Positions 1 through 6,380 of a stretch of 10,537 nucleotides of DNA are shown piece after piece. Below the pieces are notes generated by a model. It ran no database searches and was not told the origin of the DNA. It saw only the letters and a list, made by a program, of their open reading frames with translations. The translations under genes were made by a program, and so were the position numbers. Where the stretch lies: the NCBI GenBank assembly GCA_036387915.1, contig DASVSV010000448.1:1-10537 (forward strand). The letters run 5' to 3'. Position 1 is the stretch's first letter. Each line of letters begins with the position of its first letter. Origin of the DNA: QHVT01 sp036387915 (GTDB lineage Bacteria; Acidobacteriota; Thermoanaerobaculia; Gp7-AA8).

Positions 1-2669
1 ATGCTGGCGTTCCACGGCAGCTCATACGCGCTGTTGATCTTCGCGACGTTGCGGCGGTCGCCGCGCAGGTCGCCGTACTTGAAGTCCCAGAGCTGGCGGC
101 CCGCGCCGTCGCCGATGTTCGACGAGCCGATGAAGACCGCCGCGTCGTTGGCGAAGCTGAACGACGAGTTGTCCTGGTCGAAGTTGCCGTAGTAGTGGCT
201 CCAGGTGTACGAGCCGTTGACGTAGAGATTGCTGCCGCGCCACGACGATTCCATCGTGGCCTCGTAGTATTTGGTGAACGCACCATCGAGGTTGGCGATG
301 ACGTAAGTCGAACCGCTGCCGATGGCGTTCCGAATGGTGCCGGCCGGGCAATTCGCCACCGAGGCGGCGTTGCAGAGATTGGGAACGTAGTCGTCACGGG
401 AGATGCCGGCCGGCGCGCCGAACGCCGAGCGCGCGTTGTTGTTCGTGTCTTCGATGAAGTCGGAGCCCTCGCGATAGCGGCCGTAGACGCGCGTCGACCA
501 GGCGCTGGTGATCTGCTGGCCGGTGCCGATGGTGAGCTCGTCGACCATCGGGTGCTTGAGGTCTTCCTGGAACCACTTGCCGGACGACGAGGCGTTCGGC
601 TGGATACCGAGGACGCGGCCCTGCTGGTCGAAGTAGACGTTGAGCTGGGCCACGAGGTTGCGGTCCCACGACGCGGCTCGCGCGTCGGAGTTCGCGGCCG
701 GGGCGTAGCGGCCGTAGCTGGCGTACACGGTGTCCGAACCGTTGTACGAGTACGTGGCGCCGAGGCGCGGCTGGATCATGTCCCCGAAGCCGAAGGTGTG
801 CATCTTGTACTTCGTGCCGGGGGAGGCGACGAAGCCGGCCACGTTGTCCGCTTCGCTCAGACCCTGGCCGTACAGCGTGTCTTCGCTGAGGAGCACGCCG
901 ACGTTGAACGCCCAGTTGTTCCAGCGGATCGAGTCATTGAGCTCGATGTTCTGCGACTTGAACTCGGCATGGATCGCCGGCACGTCGCGCGCGCCCTGCT
1001 GGCTGACCTGCGCGACGAAGAAGGCCGGAGTGGCGGTGCCGCAGACGCTGGCCGGGCACGTGCCGGCCGCGCCGACCCCGGCGGGGATGGTGATCAGGCC
1101 CCACCCGTTCGACGTCTGGAAACGGTCCTCGGAATCGGTGTAGCGCTGATAGCCGACGTGGAGGTCGTGCGTCATCGCGCTGCCGACGGTCATGTTGTAG
1201 CCGACCTGGCCGCCCTTGCGGAAGAAGCTGTCGTCATCGCGCGCGAACTGGCCGTAGCCGACCGTGCCGCCGCCGACGCGCTGGCCGGGGGTGCAGGTCG
1301 TCGAGCCGGCCGGACAGATGTAGCCGTAACGCTCGATGTACGGCGCGACGAACGCGTTCTGCGCGGCGTTGGTGGGGTTCAGCGTCGGCACCGACAGGCG
1401 GCCGATCGTGCCGAGGTTGGCCAGGTCGAGCTGCGTGCCGGGGGTGAAGGCGACGTTCGTGTCGGCGATGAAGTCAGCGGTGCCGAAACCGGGATTGCGG
1501 TAGTCGGTGTAGTTGGCCGTGGCGTAGCTGTTCGGGTTGATGATCCACGAGGCCTCGAACGTGCCGATCTGCAGTTCGGTCTCGGTGCCGGTGCCGGTCG
1601 TGCCGCTGCGGAACGCGCCGAAGACGTCGCCCGAGGTATCGATGCGGTGCGAGTCGCGATAGCTGGCGTTGAGCAGCAGCGAGGCCAGCGGAGTGGCGGT
1701 GAGCTTGAGGAAATACTCGTCGCGCTCGCTCGTGAACTCCGGCAGTTCTCCGTAGAGATTGGCCTGGTTCTCACGGCGCGATTCCGGCCGGTAATACGAG
1801 CCGTAGAAGAAAAGACGGTCCGGAAGGATCGGTCCGCCGAGGCTTCCGGTGAGCCAGGAGCGCTCCTGGGCGTAGGTCAGGTTCTGCGTTCCGTCCTGAT
1901 CGGCAACCCATTCGGGGCGGAGGAGCTGGTAGCTCAGCTCTCCGAAGAACTTGTTCGCGCCGGACTTGCTGACGGAGTCGATCTGGAAACCGGCGGCGCG
2001 ATTGAAGTCGATCGCCGTCGCACCACCGCGGACGACGTTGACCTGGGCGATGTCGCGGGTGTTCGGCTCGACGTTCAGCACGCCGAACAGCGGCATGGTG
2101 ACGTTGACGCCGTCGAACATGTAGACGTTGTCCTGGCCGCTCGCGCCGGCGCTCGGGCCGCGCACGGTGTCCTGGGTGTACATGACGCCCGGGATGAGCT
2201 TCTGGAGATCGCGGTAATCCTGCGTGAGCGGCAAGGTGTCGATCTCGCGCTCGCCGAGGGTGCTCTCGATCTCGGTCGACTGGCGGTCGACCAGCGTGGC
2301 ATCGGCAGTGACGGTGATGCTCTCCGCCACTCCGGCCATGCCCAGCGCCACATCGACCTCGGCATTCTGGTTGAGGCGGACGTTGACGTTGCGGGTCACA
2401 TCCTGCAATCCAGCCAGGGTGTAGCGGATGGTGTACGTGCCCGGCTGCAGCTGCGGCAACCGGTATTCACCGGTCTCCGAGGTGACGGTCACGCGTGGCT
2501 GGGGAAGGACGTTGGAACTTGCTTCGACGGTGACGCCGGGCAGCACGGAACCATCGGTGGATGAGACTCTGCCACTGACGGAACCGGTCTGCTGCGCGAA
2601 CGCCAGCGGCGCTGCCAGGATGACGAATGCAAAGACGAGTAGCGTCCGAATTACGCGATTTGCGGCCAA
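1..2669 (-). CDS. TonB-dependent receptor, Oar-like, with N-terminal carboxypeptidase regulatory-like domain (C-terminus beyond window)
   Basis: Outer-membrane TonB-dependent receptor that probably imports a large organic ligand with TonB/ExbBD energy; the ligand is unknown. The frame is open from a TTG at 2669 to the left edge, giving 889 codons without a stop. TTG is chosen because AGGAGG (2675-2680) lies 5 nt upstream and the product begins with a good signal peptide (residues 1-25, ending PLAFA before QQTGS); no ATG in frame precedes the signal peptide. Residues about 29-110 form a carboxypeptidase regulatory-like beta-sandwich (GRVSSTDGSVLPGVTV, LPQLQPGTYTI). The plug follows at about 115-235 (DNVYMFDGVNV, VNVVRGGATAIDFNRAAGF), then the barrel, with a late Oar-type motif DLRGDRRNVAKINSAYELPW at the window edge. 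Six cysteines form three close pairs: C452/C459, C538/C543, C765/C773. It lies 82 bp downstream of the sulfatase-fold gene but has its own promoter-like motif. Family assignment is firm; substrate is not predictable. Confidence 0.93.
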   Translation of the reverse strand, partial: MAANRVIRTLLVFAFVILAAPLAFAQQTGSVSGRVSSTDGSVLPGVTVEASSNVLPQPRVTVTSETGEYRLPQLQPGTYTIRYTLAGLQDVTRNVNVRLNQNAEVDVALGMAGVAESITVTADATLVDRQSTEIESTLGEREIDTLPLTQDYRDLQKLIPGVMYTQDTVRGPSAGASGQDNVYMFDGVNVTMPLFGVLNVEPNTRDIAQVNVVRGGATAIDFNRAAGFQIDSVSKSGANKFFGELSYQLLRPEWVADQDGTQNLTYAQERSWLTGSLGGPILPDRLFFYGSYYRPESRRENQANLYGELPEFTSERDEYFLKLTATPLASLLLNASYRDSHRIDTSGDVFGAFRSGTTGTGTETELQIGTFEASWIINPNSYATANYTDYRNPGFGTADFIADTNVAFTPGTQLDLANLGTIGRLSVPTLNPTNAAQNAFVAPYIERYGYICPAGSTTCTPGQRVGGGTVGYGQFARDDDSFFRKGGQVGYNMTVGSAMTHDLHVGYQRYTDSEDRFQTSNGWGLITIPAGVGAAGTCPASVCGTATPAFFVAQVSQQGARDVPAIHAEFKSQNIELNDSIRWNNWAFNVGVLLSEDTLYGQGLSEADNVAGFVASPGTKYKMHTFGFGDMIQPRLGATYSYNGSDTVYASYGRYAPAANSDARAASWDRNLVAQLNVYFDQQGRVLGIQPNASSSGKWFQEDLKHPMVDELTIGTGQQITSAWSTRVYGRYREGSDFIEDTNNNARSAFGAPAGISRDDYVPNLCNAASVANCPAGTIRNAIGSGSTYVIANLDGAFTKYYEATMESSWRGSNLYVNGSYTWSHYYGNFDQDNSSFSFANDAAVFIGSSNIGDGAGRQLWDFKYGDLRGDRRNVAKINSAYELPWNAS

Positions 2670-2674
2670 TGAAA

Positions 2675-2680
2675 CCTCCT
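2675..2680 (-). promoter_or_regulatory. Shine-Dalgarno site deciding the TTG start of the first TonB receptor
   Basis: The minus strand reads AGGAGG, then TTTCA, then TTG. A perfect SD with 5-nt spacing before an in-frame signal peptide supports a non-ATG start. The GTG that overlaps the SD on its 5' side is in another frame. Confidence 0.85.
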
Positions 2681-2700
2681 CACGGTCTGGGTGGAACGAC

Positions 2701-2717
2701 GAACTGGGCCTATGGTA
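2701..2717 (-). promoter_or_regulatory. Promoter-like motif upstream of the first TonB receptor (TACCAT -10-like box plus AGGCC and GTTC)
   Basis: The minus strand reads TACCATAGGCC-CA-GTTC. The same TACCATAGGCC-NN-GTTC arrangement precedes the second receptor at 10299-10315. TACCAT fits a TANNNT -10 box; transcription would then start near 2705 and leave a leader of roughly 36 nt containing the SD. No convincing TTGACA-like -35 is seen 16-18 nt upstream, so an alternative sigma factor or an activator is possible. The sharing is seen directly; the promoter role is inferred. Confidence 0.5.
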
Positions 2718-2751
2718 ATGAATCTCGTTCGCGGGAGTGTCCTTATTTCCG

Positions 2752-4818
2752 CTACTGGAGCGAGCGCAGCATCTCCCCCGCCTCACTCCGCTCGGCCGCG
2801 AAACGCCCCTCGGGTGCACGGTCGAGAAAGTCGCGCAACGCGCGGCGGGCGACGTCGCGCCGGCCTTCGTCCGCGGCGACCATGCCGAGGTTGAAAAGGG
2901 CGTCGAACTGCGTGTTGTCGAGCTGGACCGCGCGCGACCAGCGCTCGACGGCCGCGGCCGCATTGCCGCCACGCGCTTCGACGACGCCGAGGGCGTTCAG
3001 GGCCAGCGGCAGATTCGCGTCGAGGGCGAGTGCTTTTTCCAGATACGCCCGCGCGCGCTGGGTCTGGCCGGCCCGCAACGCCACGATGCCGAGGTTCTGA
3101 TACGCGCGGGCGTTGCGCGCGTCGGCGCGGAGGATGCGCTCGAACTGCCGCACGGCCTCGGCCACGTTGCCGCTGTCGGCGAGGGCGATGCCGTAGGCGT
3201 TGAGGAGATCGGGATCGGTGCGGTCAGCGAATGGCTCCAGCAGCGCGATGGCCTCCTTCGCGCGGCCGGTTTCGCTGAGGAGGAGGCCGAGGCGGATGCG
3301 CACGCTCTCGGTGGCGCGTCCGGCGGCGACGCGGCGCTCGAGGACGCGGATCGCTTCGTCGGGACGCGCGCTCTCGGCGAGCAGGAAGCCCACGAGCTCC
3401 TGCGCGATCTGCATGTCGGGACGCGCGGCAACGAGGGCGCGGCCGTGCTCGAGCGCTCGGGCGAGATCGCCGGCCTGGTACGCGGCGATGGCGTCATGCA
3501 GTTGGTTATCGAGCGCGACGAGGTTCTTCGGATCGTCTTCCGCGGTGTAGCTGGTTTTGGCGGAGGTGCCGCTGAGGTAGCCGAGGCTGAGGAGCGTCGC
3601 CTGTTCTTCGCTGCTCACCTTGCGGGGCTGATTGGCGTTGGCGGGTGCGCCGTCCTTGAGGATGGTGCGCAGCGCGGTGACGCCGCGGCGGTCATCGGCG
3701 AAACGGTTGGTGCGCTCGGCGGGATGGGTGGCGAGGTCGTAGAGCTCGGGGAGCGGGAGCTCGATCAGCTTCTTCCCGCCGTGCAGGACGCCGACGAGCG
3801 GCGCCCAGCCGCGGTTGAGCGACGCGGAGAGCGCCTCGAAGTACGTCGGCGGCCGGTCGCCGGGCTTGAAGAGTGACGCACCTTTCCATTGCCGCGGCGC
3901 GGTGCCGCCGGCGTGTTCGAGGATGGTCGGGGCGACGTCGACGTGCTGGACGTAGCGCGCGTCGCGTGCGGGTTTGTGCGTGCCGTCGACGACGATCAGC
4001 GGGACGGCCAGCGTGGATTCGTAGGCGAAGAGGCCGTGCGTTTTCTCGCCGTGATCGCCGAGCGCTTCGCCGTGGTCGCCGGTGAGGATGACCATCGCGT
4101 TCGGCGATTCGCGCAGGAGCGGGCCGAGCGTATGCGCGAGCATCGCGTCGGTGGCGGCGACTTCACCGAGGTAGGGATCGTTCGGGTACTGCTCGCGGTA
4201 CGGGGACGGCGGGAGGTAGGGCGCGTGCGGCTCGTAGAGGTGCACCCAGAGAAAACGTTTGCGTCCGGCCGCACCGCGCCACCAGGCGGCGGCGCGGGCC
4301 AGGGTCTCGGTGCCGGCGCGCTCCTGCACGGCAAAATCGAGCGCGCCGGACGTCGGCGCGTACTCGTCGTCGTAGACGTCGAAGCCGCGGTCGAGGCCGA
4401 AGCGGGAGTCGAGCGGGAACGCGCTGACGAAGGCGCCGGTGGCGTAGCCGAGCGACTGCAGCTCGGCGGCGAGCGTCGGATGCTTCGCGTCGAGCGAGAA
4501 GCCGGCGTTGTCGCGGATGCCGTGCTGCCACGGCAGGAGCCCGGTGAGGATGTTGGCGTGCGAGGGCAGCGTGACGACGTTGTGGGCGTGCGCGCGGATG
4601 AAGACGGTGCCGCGCGCGGCAAGTGCGTCGAGCCAGGGCGTGCGCACGCGCGCGTTGCCAAGCGCGTCGGCGCGGAGGGTGTCGACGGTGATGAGGATGA
4701 TGTCGGCGGCGGATGCTTTCGCGGCGCGCGTGCGCCACAGCAGGAGTGCCCCGGTGGCGATGGCCATCCCGATGACAATGAGGGCGATCGCTGTCCACGC
4801 CGCGGTTCGCCGGCTCAC
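2752..4818 (-). CDS. Membrane-anchored sulfatase-superfamily hydrolase/transferase fused to C-terminal TPR repeats
   Basis: Product of 688 aa from a GTG at 4818. MSRR plus a hydrophobic segment (residues 7-28) makes an N-in membrane anchor, placing the rest in the periplasm. Residues about 38-400 have the alkaline-phosphatase/sulfatase fold: metal-site motif VDTLRAD (D46, D51), nucleophile region TLPSHANILTG (T83-G93), YEPHAPYLPP, and the second metal motif GDHGE (D248, H249), followed by GDHGEKTH (K259, H261). Residues about 432-688 are roughly seven TPR-like helical hairpins (AYQNLGIVALRAGQTQRARA, LNAYGIALADSGNVAEAV). In true sulfatases the nucleophile is the Cys or Ser of C/S-x-P-S-R, matured to formylglycine; here it is Thr followed by PSH, which argues against sulfate-ester hydrolysis by that mechanism. 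Phosphoester or phospho-group transfer is an alternative. The reading frame stays open upstream to 5451, but that part is antisense to the peptidase gene and is not coding. TTG at 4824 is a less likely start because it abuts the -10-like box. Confidence 0.9.
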   Translation of the reverse strand: MSRRTAAWTAIALIVIGMAIATGALLLWRTRAAKASAADIILITVDTLRADALGNARVRTPWLDALAARGTVFIRAHAHNVVTLPSHANILTGLLPWQHGIRDNAGFSLDAKHPTLAAELQSLGYATGAFVSAFPLDSRFGLDRGFDVYDDEYAPTSGALDFAVQERAGTETLARAAAWWRGAAGRKRFLWVHLYEPHAPYLPPSPYREQYPNDPYLGEVAATDAMLAHTLGPLLRESPNAMVILTGDHGEALGDHGEKTHGLFAYESTLAVPLIVVDGTHKPARDARYVQHVDVAPTILEHAGGTAPRQWKGASLFKPGDRPPTYFEALSASLNRGWAPLVGVLHGGKKLIELPLPELYDLATHPAERTNRFADDRRGVTALRTILKDGAPANANQPRKVSSEEQATLLSLGYLSGTSAKTSYTAEDDPKNLVALDNQLHDAIAAYQAGDLARALEHGRALVAARPDMQIAQELVGFLLAESARPDEAIRVLERRVAAGRATESVRIRLGLLLSETGRAKEAIALLEPFADRTDPDLLNAYGIALADSGNVAEAVRQFERILRADARNARAYQNLGIVALRAGQTQRARAYLEKALALDANLPLALNALGVVEARGGNAAAAVERWSRAVQLDNTQFDALFNLGMVAADEGRRDVARRALRDFLDRAPEGRFAAERSEAGEMLRSLQ

Positions 4819-4824
4819 CGGCAA

Positions 4825-4834
4825 AGGGTACCAT
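4825..4834. promoter_or_regulatory. Overlapping divergent -10-like boxes between the sulfatase-fold gene and the M20 peptidase gene
   Basis: Only 25 bp separate the two start codons. On the plus strand TACCAT (4829-4834) lies 9 nt before the ATG at 4844. On the minus strand TACCCT (4830-4825) lies 6 nt before the GTG at 4818. Both fit TANNNT and overlap on a GGTACC palindrome. At these distances transcription would start at or very close to the start codons, so both mRNAs would be leaderless or nearly so; neither gene has a well-placed SD. The geometry is seen in the sequence; promoter activity is inferred. Confidence 0.5.
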
Positions 4835-4843
4835 CGCCCGCTG

Positions 4844-6085
4844 ATGCGAATCCGCGCCCTGCTGTTCGTCCTTCTTTTCGCCGCTTGCCGTACGGTCACT
4901 CCCCCACCGCCGGTGCCGGTCACGGCGCCGGTGCCGGTGGAAGCCGCGCGTGCGCTGATGCAGCGCGCGGACGTTGCGCGCGCCATGGCGGCGGTCGATG
5001 CCGAGCGTGATGCGATCGTGGCGGAGTGGCGCACGCTGACGGAGATCCCGGCGCCGTCGGGACAGGAAGCGAAGCGCGCCGATTTCGTCGAGAAGCTGCT
5101 GCGCGAGTACGGGCTGGCGGACGTGCATCGCGACGCCAAGGGCAACGTCATGGGCACGCGGCGCGGCACGGGCGGCGGCAAGCGGCTCGTGCTCGACGCG
5201 CATCTCGACACGGTGTTCGCGGTGGAGACGAACGTCACGACGCGCATCGAGGATGGGAAGCTGTTCGCGCCCGGCGTCGGCGACAACACGCGCAACGTGG
5301 AGGCGCTGCTGGCGATGATCCGCGCCATGAACGCGGCCGGCGTGGAGACGCGCGGCGACCTGACGTTCCTCTTCACGGTGGAAGAGGAGACGAGCTTCGG
5401 CGGCATCGACCGCTTCCTGGCCGACCACGCGCAGAACATCGACTGCTTCATCGCCCTCGACGGCGGCTACAGCGGCTTCACGTACGGCGGGACCGGCATC
5501 TACTGGCACCGCTACCACGTCATCGGAGCGGGCGGACACACGCGCTCCTCGACCCCGCCGCACTCGGCGACGCTGCCGGTCGCGCGCGCGATCGAGCGCA
5601 TTTACGCGCTGCAGTTGCCGCAGTCGGCGTGGCTGAATATCGGCATGCTCGGCGGCGCGGATGTCTTCAACGCGAAAGCCGCCGACGCCTGGATGAGCGT
5701 CGACCTCCGCTCCACCGTCGACGCCGATCTGCACCGCCTCGACGAGGAGATCCAGCGCATCGTCCGCGAGGAAGCAGAGCGCCTCGACATGACCTGGAAG
5801 CGCGACGTGGTGTCGACGGAGGAGCCGGCCAATATGCCCGGGCACCGGGAGTCGGAGATGGTGCGGACGGCGGAGGCCGTGTTCCGCGCGTTCGGATTCG
5901 ACCCGACGATCACCAACACCGCCTCGAACCACACCACCGCCGCGCTGCACGCGAAAGTGCCCGCCATCGGCATGGGCACCGCGCCGTGCTCGGGCGCGCA
6001 CGGCCTCACCGAGAACTGCGAAATCGAGCCGATCTTCGTCGGGATCAAGAGGCTGATCGTGCTGGCGGTGAGCTTGTCGGAGTAG
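4844..6085 (+). CDS. M20-family metallopeptidase, predicted lipoprotein
   Basis: Zinc-dependent peptidase or amidohydrolase of the M20 (PepT/CPG2/DapE-like) family, 413 aa, probably cleaving short peptides in the periplasm. The ATG start gives a short lipoprotein signal, MRIRALLFVLLFAAC, with C15 as the lipidated residue, followed by a Pro/Val-rich linker (PPPPVPVTAPVPV). M20 site residues are all visible: H120 and D122 (AHLDTVF), bridging D147 (GVGDNT), catalytic/metal Glu in VEEET (E180-E182; E181 base and E182 ligand by alignment), D206 (ALDGG), H232 in the lid domain (GGHTRSS), and H386 near the end (GAHGLTE). Length is normal for the family, so the enzyme should be active. It diverges from the sulfatase-fold gene and converges on the cyanophycinase-like gene. 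The exact substrate cannot be predicted. The lipobox has Phe at -3, which is unusual but tolerated; retention in the inner or outer membrane is not resolved. Confidence 0.92.
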   Translation: MRIRALLFVLLFAACRTVTPPPPVPVTAPVPVEAARALMQRADVARAMAAVDAERDAIVAEWRTLTEIPAPSGQEAKRADFVEKLLREYGLADVHRDAKGNVMGTRRGTGGGKRLVLDAHLDTVFAVETNVTTRIEDGKLFAPGVGDNTRNVEALLAMIRAMNAAGVETRGDLTFLFTVEEETSFGGIDRFLADHAQNIDCFIALDGGYSGFTYGGTGIYWHRYHVIGAGGHTRSSTPPHSATLPVARAIERIYALQLPQSAWLNIGMLGGADVFNAKAADAWMSVDLRSTVDADLHRLDEEIQRIVREEAERLDMTWKRDVVSTEEPANMPGHRESEMVRTAEAVFRAFGFDPTITNTASNHTTAALHAKVPAIGMGTAPCSGAHGLTENCEIEPIFVGIKRLIVLAVSLSE

Positions 6086-6087
6086 TT

Positions 6088-6206
6088 TATGGAGTGCGGC
6101 GGCCGGGCCGCCGCTTTTATATTCGCGCGCAGTACTGCCGAGACGTACCCGAATGGCAGGACGCACCCGAATATGAAAGCGGCGGCTAGGGCCGCCGCAC
6201 TCCATA
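6088..6206. repeat. Palindromic 119-bp repeat element, copy 1
   Basis: The element starts TATGGAGTGCGGCGGCC and ends GGCCGCCGCACTCCATA. The two ends are imperfect inverted repeats of 38-39 bp reaching inward to ATATTCG/CGAATAT. Each arm also contains its own GC-rich palindrome, and the centre has a CTGCC/GGCAG pair, so one strand could fold into a three-armed cloverleaf. It is 114/119 identical to copy 2. Chance translation gives MECGG...AAAF peptides. It resembles a MITE- or REP-like non-autonomous element; no transposase is nearby and no target-site duplication is obvious. Confidence 0.9.
6096..6123 (+). terminator. Putative intrinsic terminator of the M20 peptidase gene, formed by the left arm of repeat copy 1
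   Basis: GCGGCGGCC (6096-6104) and GGCCGCCGC (6106-6114) are perfectly complementary around one G and are followed by TTTTATATT (6115-6123). In RNA the innermost pairs would open to form the loop, leaving a 7-8 bp GC stem and a U-rich tract, starting 10 nt after the stop codon. Confidence 0.55.
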
Positions 6207-6255
6207 AGGGCCGTGCGTTGACGCTCAATGCGCGGCATGGGTCCCGCGGCGTGCT
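6207..6255. other. Spacer between the two palindromic repeat copies
   Basis: About 49 bp of unrelated sequence. It holds a weak hairpin, GCGTTGA/TCAATGC, with one G-T wobble around a CGC loop. No gene is seen. Confidence 0.5.
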
Positions 6256-6374
6256 TATGGAGTGCGGCGGCCTGGCCGCCGCTTTTATATTCGCGCGCAG
6301 TACTGCCGAGACGTACCCGAATGGCAGGATGCGCGCGAATATGAAAGCGGCGGCTAAGGCCGCCGCACTCCATA
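6256..6374. repeat. Palindromic 119-bp repeat element, copy 2
   Basis: Same length, orientation and ends as copy 1. Five substitutions separate them: one in the left palindrome, three in the inner right part (GGACGCACCCG versus GGATGCGCGCG) and one in the right palindrome. The identity suggests recent duplication or homogenisation. It ends 6 bp before the stop codon of the cyanophycinase-like gene. Confidence 0.9.
6338..6366 (-). terminator. Putative intrinsic terminator of the cyanophycinase-like gene, formed by the right arm of repeat copy 2
   Basis: On the minus strand GCGGCGGC, loop CTTA, GCCGCCGC is followed by TTTCATATT. The stem begins 14 nt after the stop codon. The U-tract is interrupted by a C, so efficiency is uncertain. 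Confidence 0.5.
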
Positions 6375-6380
6375 CAGGAC

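Noticed and set aside
195..2564. Long plus-strand open frame (789 codons) opposite the first TonB receptor
   Set aside because: It is a GC-driven antisense shadow: composition is Arg/Val/Ala/Asp-rich without domains, and the minus strand carries a clear receptor with signal peptide, SD, plug and barrel motifs.
4819..5451. Upstream extension of the sulfatase-fold frame (about 210 more codons)
   Set aside because: It is antisense to the conserved M20 active-site region; the extension is Ser/Ala/Arg-rich, and the GTG at 4818 directly precedes the membrane anchor and sulfatase motifs.
4163..6373. 736-codon minus-strand frame across the repeats and the M20 gene
   Set aside because: It is an Arg/His/Ala-rich shadow running through both palindromic elements and opposite a gene with full catalytic motifs.
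6088..6374. Two-copy repeat considered as a CRISPR array
   Set aside because: The units are 119 bp, contain terminal inverted repeats, number only two and have no adjacent cas genes; a MITE/REP-like element fits better.
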